A stretch of DNA of 64,000 nt from Nocardia panacis (GTDB lineage Bacteria > Actinomycetota > Actinomycetes > Mycobacteriales > Mycobacteriaceae): assembly GCF_003598715.1 (NCBI RefSeq), contig NZ_QZFU01000010.1, positions 248,001 to 312,000 of the forward strand, written 5' to 3'. Below the pieces are notes generated by a model, which was given only the letters and a program-made list of their open reading frames with translations, searched no databases and was not told where the DNA came from. A program made the position numbers and the translations under genes. Shown here one piece after another: positions 48,805 through 58,274 of the stretch (positions within the stretch are counted from its first letter, which is position 1; every line of letters begins with the position of its first letter).

Positions 48805-49871
48805 CGCACCGCTCCGATCATGCGCAGGGTCCGGACGATCTGCTCGATCCGGTCCGAATCCGAGAGTGAATCCGATTTGATCCCGGTGAGATTCACCTTC
48901 GGTCCGTGCTCGGTGAAGGGAATGATCTTGTCGCGCAAGAGTGCGACGAGCAGCGCCAGATTCGAGGGCTGCCGCAGGTCGATCTGCCCGCCGGTGACCA
49001 GGGGTCCGAAGGCCTGCAACGCACCGTCCCCGGACTGCAGCAGCGGCGCGAGCCAGGCCAGCGAGTCGCCGACCGGGCCGAGCGCGCCGAAGATCTTGGT
49101 GACGCCCTCGATGGAGTGCACCGCGCCGGTCACCTGCGCCACCGACCGGTCGCTCAGGATGCGATCCAGCTCGGGCCGAAGGTCGTGCAGCACTTCGGCA
49201 TTGGTGCCCAGACCATCGAGCAGCCTGTCCACCTCGTCGAGGTGTGCCGCCAGATCCGCCGCGTCCGCGCCCATGACGCCCGCGATGCGGGCGGTCTCCT
49301 TGGGGTCCTGCGGCAGCACCGAATTGAATCGGGCCATGATGTCCTGGATCTGCCCGACCGCGCCGCCCTGGACGAACAGGGCCAGCGCCGACATCGTATC
49401 CTCCAGTTGCACCGGCGGTTTGGTGTGATCGATGCCGATGGTCGCGCCGGGCGCGAGCAACGATCCGAAGCCGCTGGGCGGGGTGCTCAGCGCGAGGTGG
49501 ATATCGCCGAGCACCGTGTTCTGCCGCAACTCGGCCAGGGTGTTGGCGGGTAGACGCACCGAATCGGCGATCTCGACCTCCACCACCACATAGCCGCCGC
49601 GACCCGCCGGGGCCTGCGCGGCGGGGACTACTGTCACTTTGTCGACAGTGCCGACCTGCGCGCCATTGGCGATCACCTTCGCTCTGGCGGGCAGGTTGAG
49701 CACATTGGCGAATTCGATCCGCAGCTTGTAGGTCGATCCGGACACCGAGGTGCCCGGCACCGGGACCTCGGACGGGTCGAAGGCGCAACCGCCCGCCACC
49801 AGCCCACCCGCCACGGTCAGCGCGAGCAGCGTGTGCCGCAACGGTTTTCCAGCCATGGGAACTCTCCTCAT
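48801..49871 (-). CDS. mceE: MceE, lipoprotein MCE-family subunit
   Basis: The 356-residue protein has a signal sequence and lipobox 'LVAGGC' near residue 28, which identifies it as the LprN/MceE-type lipoprotein of the operon. The MCE domain covers about residues 40-120 ('LRIEFANVLNLPARAKVIANGAQVGTV'), and 'NTLAELRQNTVLGDIHLALS' is typical of MceE. Helices follow. The ATG at 49871 overlaps the mceD stop (ATGA); an internal ATG at 49856 is the alternative. Confidence 0.9.
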   Translation of the reverse strand: MRRVPMAGKPLRHTLLALTVAGGLVAGGCAFDPSEVPVPGTSVSGSTYKLRIEFANVLNLPARAKVIANGAQVGTVDKVTVVPAAQAPAGRGGYVVVEVEIADSVRLPANTLAELRQNTVLGDIHLALSTPPSGFGSLLAPGATIGIDHTKPPVQLEDTMSALALFVQGGAVGQIQDIMARFNSVLPQDPKETARIAGVMGADAADLAAHLDEVDRLLDGLGTNAEVLHDLRPELDRILSDRSVAQVTGAVHSIEGVTKIFGALGPVGDSLAWLAPLLQSGDGALQAFGPLVTGGQIDLRQPSNLALLVALLRDKIIPFTEHGPKVNLTGIKSDSLSDSDRIEQIVRTLRMIGAVR

Positions 49872-50971
49872 CGCGCACCCGTCATTCCCAGCACCAACTG
49901 CGTGAGTTCGAGATCGACCATCCCGTCGGCGGATCCGACGCACCGCCCCGGTGCGGCGAGGTTCACCGCGGCGCAGACCGCGGCGGCGTTCTGCTCCGGA
50001 ACCCGTACCCGCGGCGGGGAATAGGTCAGGCCGGGCGCACCGGTGCCCGGATCGGTGACGGTGCGGAAGGCATCGGTGAGCACCGGTGTCATGAGCACGA
50101 TCTCGCGCAGCGATCCGACATTGGCGCGCAACAGCTTCACCAGCGGCACCGTGGCATCGAGCCCTTTGAGGATGGTGTCGCCGAACATCGTGGTCAGATC
50201 ATTGAGCACCGGAAGCACCTGCCGCAGCGCGTCGAACAGTTCGGCGCCGGGGCCGAGCAGTTCGGTACTGGCCTGGTTCAGGGCCGGACCCATCCGCACC
50301 AGCATGGATTGCAGATCGCCCCAGTGCGCGGTCACCTTCTTCGAGACCTCGGAGAAGGTATCGAATATGCCCGCCAGATGGCCGATATCGGCATCGGGCT
50401 GATTCAGGGCCGAGCCGAGTTTCTGGATCAGGGCATTGATCTGCGGCCCGGTGCCCACTGTCGCCCGATCCAGCGAGTTCAGTCCCTTGGCCAGCGAATT
50501 GTCTTCCGCCGCACCGGATCCATTGAGCTGATCGGCCAATTGAGACAGGGCGGTGAGGGTTTCGGTGAGGCTCTTGGGCGTGAGCGTGTTGGTGATGCAT
50601 TCGGCGCCGTCCCACGTCTTGCGTTCTTTACCGCTGGACAGCACGGCCAGACTGCGATCCGCCACCACGGTGTCGGAGACGGTGGTGGCCCCGGCATCGG
50701 CGTAGACGCGATATTTCGCGTCGACCTCGAAATCCACCCGCACCTCGCGGCCCTGGTTGCGCACCGAGGTCACACTGCCGACCGGGATTCCGCGCATGGT
50801 GACCTGATTGCCCGGATACAACCCGATGCTGTCGGACATCATCGCGCAATACGCCTGCGTCTTCTTCCACGGATCGAACACCACGAAATAGCCCGCCACC
50901 GCGAGCGCGACGATCACCGCCGCCCCGGCCAGTGACATGAACGCCTGCGAACCCAGCATTCGCTTGAGCAT
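49868..50971 (-). CDS. mceD: MceD, MCE-family lipid-transport protein
   Basis: The 367-residue protein has an N-terminal membrane helix ('FMSLAGAAVIVALAVAGYFVVF'), then an MCE domain with 'YCAMMSDSIGLYPGNQVTMRGIPVGSVTSV' and 'TVVADRSLAVLSSG', then long helical segments that build the central tube. Pairs of Cys ('ECITNTL', 'AVCAAVNLAAPGRC') suggest disulfides in the extracytoplasmic part. The ATG shares one base with the mceC stop (TGATG), so translation is coupled. Confidence 0.9.
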   Translation of the reverse strand: MLKRMLGSQAFMSLAGAAVIVALAVAGYFVVFDPWKKTQAYCAMMSDSIGLYPGNQVTMRGIPVGSVTSVRNQGREVRVDFEVDAKYRVYADAGATTVSDTVVADRSLAVLSSGKERKTWDGAECITNTLTPKSLTETLTALSQLADQLNGSGAAEDNSLAKGLNSLDRATVGTGPQINALIQKLGSALNQPDADIGHLAGIFDTFSEVSKKVTAHWGDLQSMLVRMGPALNQASTELLGPGAELFDALRQVLPVLNDLTTMFGDTILKGLDATVPLVKLLRANVGSLREIVLMTPVLTDAFRTVTDPGTGAPGLTYSPPRVRVPEQNAAAVCAAVNLAAPGRCVGSADGMVDLELTQLVLGMTGAR

Positions 50972-52002
50972 CAGCACGCCTTTCCGGGCAGCGGCACGCA
51001 CACGCCCGCCGGAGCGGGCACGGTCTGTGCCGACTGATCGATCACCACGCCGCCGTCGGGAATCACCCACTGGCGCAACTTGTCCTGGAGGCCGTGCACC
51101 GAACCGACGAGGGATTCCAGTTGCTGCCCGAGGTCGTCGAGGCGCGGCAGTTGACCGGCGAGCTGCTGGGCCAGCGGCTTCAACTTGGCGTCCCAGGCGG
51201 GCGCGAGCGCGGCCACCCGCTGCACCACGCTGCTGAGCAGACCGACGGCCTCCCGCATTTCGGCGCGCTTGTCCAGCAGGACGGTCTCGAGCAGGTTGGC
51301 GTTGTCCATCAGTCGGCCGAGATCGGTCTTCGCGCCGTTGTAGAGGGCGATGTACTCATCGGCGACCGAGAGGGCATTGGAGACCTGGGTCCGCTGACGA
51401 TTGATGGCGTCAACGTAGCGATCGAGGGTGTCCAGTGTGGTGCGCAGACTCTCCGGGGCCTTGGTCAGCGAATCGTCCAGCGCGGCCAGGTTTTTGCGCA
51501 GCGTCGCGCCGTCGGTGGCGGCGATGGGCGCGGTGGCGTCCTGGAAGGTCTGGATCAGGCTGTAGGGCAGGCGCACCCGGTCCGGCGGAATCGCCTTGCG
51601 GCCCAGCGGTTTCGTCCCCGCCGGGAACAGTGCGACATAGTGTCCGCCGACGATGGTGAGCATCCGCACGTCCAACGAGGTCTGATCGCCGAGGAACACA
51701 TCGGAGTCCACGGTGAAGGTCATCAGCACCCGATCCGGTTTCAGATCGAGCGATTTCACCGATCCCACCGAGACGCCCGCCAGGCGCACATCGTCGCCGG
51801 AGCGCACCGACTGCGCCTCGGACAGTTCGGCTGTGTAGGTCTTCTTGCCGAAAGGCACCACGTAAACCACGGCGGCGGCGGTCAATCCGAGCACCACCAG
51901 CACCGCGCCGACAATGCCGAGCCGAATCTCCCTGCGGCGCTTGGTCGGCTCGTCCATGACCGGCCGATCGCCGAACCAGTTGCGCACTCTCAGCCCCCTC
52001 AC
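50971..52002 (-). CDS. mceC: MceC, MCE-family lipid-transport protein
   Basis: The 343-residue protein starts at GTG 52002, overlapping the mceB stop as GTGA. N-terminal basic segment and membrane helix ('LGIVGAVLVVLGLTAAAVVYVV'), MCE domain ('YTAELSEAQSVRSGDDVRLAGVSVGSVKSL'), then helical bundles with 'SNALSVADEYIALYNGAKTDLG'. It ends with 'VCVPLPGKAC', two Cys that may pair. This matches actinobacterial MceC in order and sequence character. Confidence 0.9.
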   Translation of the reverse strand: MRGLRVRNWFGDRPVMDEPTKRRREIRLGIVGAVLVVLGLTAAAVVYVVPFGKKTYTAELSEAQSVRSGDDVRLAGVSVGSVKSLDLKPDRVLMTFTVDSDVFLGDQTSLDVRMLTIVGGHYVALFPAGTKPLGRKAIPPDRVRLPYSLIQTFQDATAPIAATDGATLRKNLAALDDSLTKAPESLRTTLDTLDRYVDAINRQRTQVSNALSVADEYIALYNGAKTDLGRLMDNANLLETVLLDKRAEMREAVGLLSSVVQRVAALAPAWDAKLKPLAQQLAGQLPRLDDLGQQLESLVGSVHGLQDKLRQWVIPDGGVVIDQSAQTVPAPAGVCVPLPGKAC

Positions 52003-53003
52003 GCGTTGCACAGCGTCACCTGCTGACCGGCGATCAGCACCCGCAGCGGCGCGGGCGCGTTCGCTGTTCCCTTGCCGCACTCCGGTTTCCAGCCCGCCAC
52101 CGCGCGCGGCACCGAGGCGTCGATCGCGCTCAACAAACCGGGCAGCCGCCCGAACACCTCGACGGCCTGTTTGGGATCCGGGAAAAGCGCGCGAATCGCG
52201 GCATCAACGTCCTGGCCGCCGTCGGTGTCCAGTCCGATGGTGCTCAGCAACCGATCGAGGGGACCGAGCACCGAGGGCGCGCTCATGGCGAATTCGGCCA
52301 GGCCGCCGATATTCTGTTGCAGCGCCTGGAAGACGTCGGTGAGCCGGGCCAGCAGCGGCACCAGATAGTGCACCCGCCCGCCGACCCGATCGGCGATCTC
52401 CGACATATTCCGCACCAGCGTGCCGATGACGGCCTGCCGGTCGCCGACATAGGCGCTGAGCTTCCCGATGGCGTCCAGCGCCGGACCGAGTCCGGTGCCA
52501 TCGCCCTCCAACACCGCGAGCATGCTCTGGGTGAACTGGTTCACCGTCTCCGGCGAGAGGGTGGCCAGCACCGGCCGCAACCCGTTGAACAGGCTCGTCA
52601 CATCGAAGGACGGCACGGTCATCTTGGCCTCGACCCTGGCATTCGCCGCGAGGCGGGTGCCCGGATTCGGCTGCTGCTGCAGGTCGATATACCGCTGGCC
52701 CGTGAGGTTCTGGTACCGGATGGCCAGGGTGCTGTTGTCGTAGATCGGCGTCGCGGTCTTGACGGTGAGATGCACCTTCGCCTTGTCGCCTTCGAGCGAG
52801 ACGCCCTCGACCTTGCCGACCTGCACCCCGAACATGCGCACATCGTCGCCGACCTTCAAACCGTTGGCGTCGGTGAAGATCGCGTCGTGCGCCTCGGTAT
52901 CGCCGGAGACGGGCCGTTTGATCGCGGTGAGCACCAGCGCCAGCACCACCAGCATGACCGCGGCGAACAGTCCCAGCCGCCAGGCCGCGCCACGCACCGT
53001 CAT
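51999..53003 (-). CDS. mceB: MceB, MCE-family lipid-transport protein
   Basis: The 334-residue protein has an N-terminal helix ('GLFAAVMLVVLALVLTAI') and MCE domain 'AIFTDANGLKVGDDVRMFGVQVGKVEGVSLEG'; 'LAIRYQNLTGQRYIDLQQ' is the characteristic MceB strand pair. The helical part follows, and the protein ends 'LIAGQQVTLCNA'. The ATG overlaps the mceA stop by ATGA. It forms part of the six-protein ring. Confidence 0.92.
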   Translation of the reverse strand: MTVRGAAWRLGLFAAVMLVVLALVLTAIKRPVSGDTEAHDAIFTDANGLKVGDDVRMFGVQVGKVEGVSLEGDKAKVHLTVKTATPIYDNSTLAIRYQNLTGQRYIDLQQQPNPGTRLAANARVEAKMTVPSFDVTSLFNGLRPVLATLSPETVNQFTQSMLAVLEGDGTGLGPALDAIGKLSAYVGDRQAVIGTLVRNMSEIADRVGGRVHYLVPLLARLTDVFQALQQNIGGLAEFAMSAPSVLGPLDRLLSTIGLDTDGGQDVDAAIRALFPDPKQAVEVFGRLPGLLSAIDASVPRAVAGWKPECGKGTANAPAPLRVLIAGQQVTLCNA

Positions 53004-54025
53004 CGCTCACCTCCCGCAGGGGCAGGACCCGACGGCGCCCCGCGCACATCCGCCTCGACATTGAGCATCGGACCGTTCGGCGTATCCGGCATGGCCGCCC
53101 GCAGCCGCTCCAGCAGGGCGCGCAGTTCGGCCGCCGTCTGCTGCGGGTGCGGCACCATCGGCGCGAGCGCGCTCAGCACGGGGGCCAACTCGTTCGCGCC
53201 GTCGCCGAAGTACTTGCCCGCCGTGCCCGCGGTATCGGCCAGACCGGGCAACAACTGGTCGGTCACCGCCGAGACACCCGAATCGTAGTGTGCCCGATCG
53301 CCTTTCAGGACGGCGATGGAGTTGATCCGATCGAGGATCTGGATCACCGCGCCCGCGAACTTACCGCCGCCGTCGAAGGCGGGGCCGAGCCGCCCGACCA
53401 GTTCCGAAGCGGGCATGTTCTGGTTGTCGGCGACGGTGCGCGCCACCGTGATCAGCGCCTGCACCAGCGGGGTGAACGCCTGGAAATCCGCCGACACCTG
53501 GGCGATCACCTGCGCCATCTGCGGCGACAGCACCGAAGCACCCACCTGGGACAGGCTGCGCAGGATGCTGCCCATGGTGGCGTCGTAGATATCGCCCGCC
53601 CGCGGGCCGGTCAGATCGATGACCTGGTCGGCCTGCAGCGGTCGACCGCCGGGGCCGCGCCGCAGTTCCAGTTCGCTGATGCCGAACAGGTTGGCGGGCG
53701 CGTAGTCGACCCGCAGGCTGTCATCGATGCCGAACAGCCGGGCCGGGTCCAGCCGCAGCGTGATTCGCTGCGTGCCGCGCTCGTCGGGCGCGATATCGGC
53801 CACCGACCCCACCAGCACACCGTCCAGGCGCACCTGCGTCCCGCTCACCACACCGTCACCGATCTCCTCGGTGTGCAGGGCGATGGACAGACCGTCCTCC
53901 CCGCGCACCGTGCGGTAGAGCAGTGTCGCCGCCGCCACGGCGAGGACGAGAAGAACGATGAGCCCGCCGGTCAGCCGCGCACCGCGGCGGTCGGCGGCGA
54001 CTCCGGGCAATCCGTAATTCGGCAT
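53000..54025 (-). CDS. mceA: MceA, MCE-family lipid-transport protein
   Basis: The 341-residue protein is the first MCE gene after the two yrbE genes. Membrane helix 'LTGGLIVLLVLAVAAATLLY', MCE domain 'EEIGDGVVSGTQVRLDGVLVGSVADI', 'LRVDYAPANLFGISELELRRG', then helices. The ATG is three bases after the yrbEB stop. Together with MceB-F it should form the trans-envelope tube powered by a distant MceG ATPase, which is not encoded in this window. Confidence 0.92.
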   Translation of the reverse strand: MPNYGLPGVAADRRGARLTGGLIVLLVLAVAAATLLYRTVRGEDGLSIALHTEEIGDGVVSGTQVRLDGVLVGSVADIAPDERGTQRITLRLDPARLFGIDDSLRVDYAPANLFGISELELRRGPGGRPLQADQVIDLTGPRAGDIYDATMGSILRSLSQVGASVLSPQMAQVIAQVSADFQAFTPLVQALITVARTVADNQNMPASELVGRLGPAFDGGGKFAGAVIQILDRINSIAVLKGDRAHYDSGVSAVTDQLLPGLADTAGTAGKYFGDGANELAPVLSALAPMVPHPQQTAAELRALLERLRAAMPDTPNGPMLNVEADVRGAPSGPAPAGGER

Positions 54026-54028
54026 CCG

Positions 54029-54892
54029 CTACCCCGTGAAACTGATTGCCGCGTTGAAGCCCCACAGGGCGATGGACAGCACCATATCGATGGCGATGAT
54101 GGCGACGAAGCTGGTGCGCACCGCGCGCCCCGAGGCGATACCGACGCCCTCGGGACCGCCGGTGGCGAAGAACCCGTAATAGCTGTGCACGAGGATGACG
54201 ACGGTGCCGAAGATGGCCACCTTGATCACCGACGCCACCACGTCGAAGCTGGTGACGAACTGGAAGAAGTAGTGGTCGTAGACGCCCGCCGACTGCGCGT
54301 GCACCAGCGTGATCAGCCCGCGACATGCCGCGTAGCTGAGGATCAGCGCGATGAGGAAGGTCGGCACGATGGCCAGCGCCCCCGCCACCACCCTGGTGGT
54401 CACCACGAACGGCACCGAGCGCAGGCCCAGTGCCTCGATGGCGTCGATCTCCTCGGAGATGCGCATGGAGCCGATCTCGGCGGTGATCCGGCAGCCCGCC
54501 TGGGCGGCGAAGCCCACGGCCGCCGCGATCGGCGCGAGTTCGCGCGTGGTCGCGTAGGCGGAGACGATGCCGGTGACCGGCCCCATGCCGAGCATGCTCA
54601 GGGTGGCGAAGGACTCCACCGCCACCGACGCGCCCATCACCAGACCGAGCACGATCATCATCGGCACCGTGCCGCCGCCGACCACCACCGAGCCGCGACC
54701 CCAGGTCATATCGGTGATGGCGCGCATCGTCTCGGCGCGATACCGCTCGAGCGTCAACGGGATCGCCGCGAGCACCTGCCAGACGAACAGCGCGACGAAT
54801 CCGAACGCCTCGACGGCGCGCACCACCCGGCTGCCCCGCTGGAAATAGCGGCGAATCCAGTGAAACCCCTTGGGGGCGTACGAGGTCGCCAT
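54029..54892 (-). CDS. yrbEB: YrbEB, MlaE-type ABC permease of the mce system
   Basis: The 287-residue protein has about five or six transmembrane helices. Family motifs: 'SVAVESFATLSMLGMGPVTG', 'TTRELAPIAAAVGFAAQAGCRITAEIGSMRISEEIDAIEALGLRSVPF' (the conserved EIxAL cytosolic coupling helix) and 'VHSYYGFFATGGPEGVGIASG'. It pairs with YrbEA to form the permease that takes lipid from the Mce tube. The ATG shares a base with the yrbEA stop (TGATG). Confidence 0.93.
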   Translation of the reverse strand: MATSYAPKGFHWIRRYFQRGSRVVRAVEAFGFVALFVWQVLAAIPLTLERYRAETMRAITDMTWGRGSVVVGGGTVPMMIVLGLVMGASVAVESFATLSMLGMGPVTGIVSAYATTRELAPIAAAVGFAAQAGCRITAEIGSMRISEEIDAIEALGLRSVPFVVTTRVVAGALAIVPTFLIALILSYAACRGLITLVHAQSAGVYDHYFFQFVTSFDVVASVIKVAIFGTVVILVHSYYGFFATGGPEGVGIASGRAVRTSFVAIIAIDMVLSIALWGFNAAISFTG

Positions 54893-55746
54893 CAGGCCAG
54901 CCTGGTGGGCAGGAACATGGCGGTGATCTGCGTGGCGACCAGATTGACCACGACGATCGAGACCACCGAGAGCACCACCGCCGCGTTCACCGCGTCGGCC
55001 ACCCCGCGCGGACCGCCCTTGGCCTCCAACCCGCGCTGGCAGGCGATGACCACCACCAGGAATCCGAAGACCAGCGCCTTCAGCAGCGACACCCACACAT
55101 CGGCGGTGGTGGTGAACGAACCGAAAGTCGCCCAGTAGCTACCGGGTGTCACCCCTTGCCCACCGATCGCCACGAGATAACCCGCCAGCACGCCGACAAA
55201 GATGACGAGCACATTGAGCAGCGGCGCGATGAGCAGCATGGCCGCCATGCGCGGGATGACCAGCCGGTGCACCGGGCTGATGCCCATGGTGTTGAGCGCG
55301 TCGATCTCCTCGCGAATGGTGCGCGCGCCCAGGTCGGCGGCGATGGCCGCCGCGCCCGCACCGCCGAGCAGGAAGCCGGTGGCCATGGGCGCGCCCTGTT
55401 TGATCACGCCGAGTCCGCCGGTGGCGCCGAGCAGCGAATCCGCGCCCAGTGTGTGGATCAGGTTGCCCACCTGGACCGAGACGATCACGCCGAACGGGAT
55501 GGCCATCAGAATCGCGGGGACGGTGGTGACCGTGACCAGCCGCCATGCCTGCAACAGCGCCTCGCGCCATTGGAATTTCCCGCGCACGATATCGGCGATA
55601 CCGCCCGTGAGGGCCTCCTGCGCCAATCCGACCGCGCGCCCGAAGGTGCGCAGCGAGGAGACGGCGGTATCGGAGAAGTTCTTGCGGACCACATCCACCG
55701 CGGTCGGTGCGCCGACCCGCTCCGGAGCCTGCGTCCCGCTGCTCAT
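54892..55746 (-). CDS. yrbEA: YrbEA, MlaE-type ABC permease of the mce system
   Basis: The 284-residue protein has motifs 'GNLIHTLGADSLLGATGGLG', 'GAGAAAIAADLGARTIREEIDALNTMGISPVHRLVIPRM' (coupling helix) and 'QRGLEAKGGPRGVADAVNAAVVLS', all standard for YrbEA/MlaE. Start ATG 55746. It is the first gene of the eight-gene operon, and the promoter should lie in the 199-bp spacer upstream, in which an 8-bp inverted pair (CGTGATGC 55877-55884, GCATCACG 55934-55941) was seen. No FadD5-like or Mce regulator gene is adjacent. Confidence 0.93.
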   Translation of the reverse strand: MSSGTQAPERVGAPTAVDVVRKNFSDTAVSSLRTFGRAVGLAQEALTGGIADIVRGKFQWREALLQAWRLVTVTTVPAILMAIPFGVIVSVQVGNLIHTLGADSLLGATGGLGVIKQGAPMATGFLLGGAGAAAIAADLGARTIREEIDALNTMGISPVHRLVIPRMAAMLLIAPLLNVLVIFVGVLAGYLVAIGGQGVTPGSYWATFGSFTTTADVWVSLLKALVFGFLVVVIACQRGLEAKGGPRGVADAVNAAVVLSVVSIVVVNLVATQITAMFLPTRLA

Positions 55747-55945
55747 CGACCAAATCCCTGTGCCGTGCCGAGGGCACGCGCTGTGTCGAAAATCATCACG
55801 CACTCTCCGAATCCGGCAGCACTGCCTGTTTTCGCCAAGCTAACGGTTACCGACAGTCACGACAAAATCGGCCAGACGTGATGCTGGCCACAGAAATACC
55901 GGATCGATCATGCGAACTCGTCATACGTGAGGTGCATCACGACGA

Positions 55946-57031
55946 CTACGGACTTGCGGCGAGGAACACAAATGCCGAGAACACCGCCAGATGCACCCCG
56001 CCTTGCAACAAAGTGGCGCGCCCCGGCACGACGGTGAGCACACCGACCACAACTGTCAGGGCGAGAAGCACCATCTGCGTCGCACCGAGCCCCAACACCA
56101 GCGGACCCTTTAGCCAAATAGTTGCCAGCGCGATGGACGGGATGGTCAGACCGATGCTGGCCATAGCCGAACCCAGCGCCAGATTCAAGCTGATCTGCAC
56201 CTGATCGCGTCGCGCCGCGCGCACTGCCGCCAGCGTCTCCGGCAGCAACACCAGCAGCGCGATCACCACACCGACCGCCGAATGCGGCAGGCCGGCCGAC
56301 GCGATCCCGGATTCGATACTCGGCGAAAGGGTTTTGGCCAAGCCGACCACCGATACCAACGCCACCAGCAGCAGTCCGAGACTGCGCAGCGCCTCGCGGG
56401 TGGTCGGCGGCGCGGCGGGCTCGTCGGCCTGCGCGCCCGCCTCCTCGACCGGGAGGAAGTCGTCAGGGTGACGCACCGTCTGCACCATGACGAACAGACC
56501 GTAGAGCGCCAGCGAGCAGACGCCGGCGAAAGCCAACTGCCCGCTGGTGAACTCCGGTCCCGGCTTGGTCGTGGTGAAGGTCGGCAGCACCAGACACAGC
56601 GTGGCCAACGTGGCGACGGTGGCCAGCGCCGCACCCGTCCCCTCGGCATTGAAGAACGCCACCCGCCGCCGCAGCGCCCCGACCAGCAGCGAAAGCCCGA
56701 AGATCCCATTGCAGGTGATCATGACCGCCGCGAAGACGGTGTCACGTGCCAACGTCTCCGACCCCTCCCCGCCGGAGATCATCAGCGTCACGATGAGCCC
56801 CACCTCGATCACGGTCACCGCGACGGCCAGCACCAGCGCCCCCAGCGGCTCGCCGACCCGGTGCGCCACCACCTCGGCGTGATAGACCGCCGCCAGCACG
56901 GCACCGACCAGCGCCAACCCCACGACGGCCCCGACAACCCCTGGCAAACTCCGCCCCCAAGTCGCCGCGAGCGCGACAACGGCCAAGATCGGCACGACGG
57001 CGGTCCAGTGGGCTGTCAACGTCCTGATCAT
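55946..57031 (-). CDS. chaA: Calcium/proton antiporter, ChaA-like
   Basis: The 361-residue membrane protein has about 10-11 helices with the two Glu-containing repeats of CaCA exchangers: 'HRVGEPLGALVLAVAVTVIEVGLIVTLM' in the first half and 'GVVIALLVLLPETLAAVRAARRDQVQISLNLALGSAMASIGLTIP' in the second, with 'FNAEGTGAALATVATLATLCLVLP' between. This is the ChaA type, exchanging Ca2+ (or Na+/K+) for protons. An acidic cytosolic loop is near residue 205. It is upstream of the mce operon on the same strand but 199 bp apart, so probably a separate unit. Confidence 0.87.
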   Translation of the reverse strand: MIRTLTAHWTAVVPILAVVALAATWGRSLPGVVGAVVGLALVGAVLAAVYHAEVVAHRVGEPLGALVLAVAVTVIEVGLIVTLMISGGEGSETLARDTVFAAVMITCNGIFGLSLLVGALRRRVAFFNAEGTGAALATVATLATLCLVLPTFTTTKPGPEFTSGQLAFAGVCSLALYGLFVMVQTVRHPDDFLPVEEAGAQADEPAAPPTTREALRSLGLLLVALVSVVGLAKTLSPSIESGIASAGLPHSAVGVVIALLVLLPETLAAVRAARRDQVQISLNLALGSAMASIGLTIPSIALATIWLKGPLVLGLGATQMVLLALTVVVGVLTVVPGRATLLQGGVHLAVFSAFVFLAASP

Positions 57032-57128
57032 GTCTCCATCGTGTCAGCAAACCCGGAGCTCACCCGATCCAGACCCGCGGCGCGTCGGGAGAGCGGTCGA
57101 TTCGCGTCCGAACTCGGAGCGGAGAACT

Positions 57129-57476
57129 ATGCTGCGTGTCATGCGATCCGGCCGTTATGCGCTGCCGGTGGCGAGTATCGCGCTCGCCACACTGGTCGGC
57201 GGATGCTCGCACCCCGCGCCCGCCGAGCGGGCCACTGCCCCAACGTCTTCGGCGGTATCGCAGGCGGGCATCGACCTATGGGTCGGGCCGCGGCCCTGCG
57301 CGGACGAACCGACTTGCCTTCAGGTCAAACAAAATCCGGACAGCACCTGGGAACCGCTGCGCGAAGGCATCGCCGGATTCACCTACCAGCCGGGCTTCGT
57401 CTATCAGCTGAAGGTGGCGGCCGCGGCAGCGGGCTGGCGGCTCATCGCGATCGTGCGACGTGATCCGGCCGACTGA
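57129..57476 (+). CDS. DUF4377-type lipoprotein
   Basis: The 115-residue protein has a signal with lipobox 'LVGGC' (Cys near residue 26). The mature part has 'DLWVGPRPCADEPTCLQVKQN', 'WEPLREGIAGFTYQPGFVYQLKVA' and 'WRLIAIVRRDPAD', the DUF4377 pattern; that domain is often joined to META/HslJ domains but stands alone here. Two Cys in the mature part may pair. An ATG four codons in is an alternative start. Divergent from the ChaA gene. Function unknown. Confidence 0.75.
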   Translation: MLRVMRSGRYALPVASIALATLVGGCSHPAPAERATAPTSSAVSQAGIDLWVGPRPCADEPTCLQVKQNPDSTWEPLREGIAGFTYQPGFVYQLKVAAAAAGWRLIAIVRRDPAD

Positions 57477-57620
57477 ACAGCACGACCGGTATGCGGCGAA
57501 ACGCATTTCACATCACGGGGCAATATCGAATCAGTGCCGGGAACGCGAACGCCACACATCTACGGCGAACATCTCACGATAGATCGACCGACACCCGGCG
57601 CATAGGCGAGAATCTGCCGG

Positions 57621-58274
57621 GTGCGGACTCAGTTCACTCGCGAGCTCATCGCGTTGACCGATGATTTGACGCGGATGTGTCGGCTCGCCCACGATGCCGC
57701 GGACCGCGTCACCGACGCGCTCGTCGACGCCGACCTCGCCGCCACCTACGAGGTCTTCGCCCTGGACGAGCAGCTACAGAAGATGTACGGGGCGTGCGAG
57801 GCGCGCACCGTGGTGCTGCTGGCGCTACAGGCGCCGGTGGCCAGGGATCTGCGGCACGTGGTCACCGCCATCCAGATCGCGGGCGAACTGTCGCGAATCG
57901 GCACGCTGATCAGCGGGGTCGCCGATCAGGTCTACCGCTCCCATCCGGGTCACGTTGCCCCGCAATCGATCATGAACCTGCTGGCCGCGATGTGCGGGCT
58001 CGCCGCCCGACGCACGGCCGCGGCGGCCGAGTCGGTGGCCATGGGTCGCCACCGCGCCGACACCGACTCCGCCTCGCACGCGATGCGGGACCTGCGCATC
58101 CGGTTGCGCACCGCACTCGACAACGGCACCGAGACCACTCCCGCGGCCATCGATCTCGCGCTGCTCGGCGGTCACCTGGAGCGCTGCATCGACCACACCG
58201 ACCGCATCGATCGCCTGATTCGCTTCCTGGACACCGGAATTCCGCCCACCGCGCAGGAACCCGAGCGGTCCTAA
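57621..58274 (+). CDS. phoU: PhoU-family phosphate-signalling regulator
   Basis: The 217-residue helical protein from GTG 57621 has two PhoU repeats: 'ELIALTDDLTRMCRLAHDAADRVTDALVDADL' with 'EARTVVLLALQAPVARDLRHVVTAIQIAGELSRIG' in the first and the related 'LLGGHLERCIDHTDRIDRLIRF' at the end of the second. The E/D-x-x-R metal-binding helices are recognisable. PhoU dampens the PhoR/PhoB-type phosphate response through the Pst transporter; no pst genes are nearby, and actinobacteria usually carry two PhoU copies. Its stop overlaps the LysR stop by four bases (CTAA). Confidence 0.85.
   Translation: MRTQFTRELIALTDDLTRMCRLAHDAADRVTDALVDADLAATYEVFALDEQLQKMYGACEARTVVLLALQAPVARDLRHVVTAIQIAGELSRIGTLISGVADQVYRSHPGHVAPQSIMNLLAAMCGLAARRTAAAAESVAMGRHRADTDSASHAMRDLRIRLRTALDNGTETTPAAIDLALLGGHLERCIDHTDRIDRLIRFLDTGIPPTAQEPERS

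Noticed and set aside
53147..55138. A 663-codon plus-strand frame across mceA and the yrbE genes
   Set aside because: Extremely Arg/His/Gln-rich, without motifs, and antisense to three clearly assigned genes.
55877..55941. CGTGATGC / GCATCACG pair in the spacer between the mce operon and the ChaA gene as an operator
   Set aside because: The halves are about 50 bases apart and the right one lies next to the ChaA stop, so chance or a weak terminator is as likely; noted only under yrbEA.
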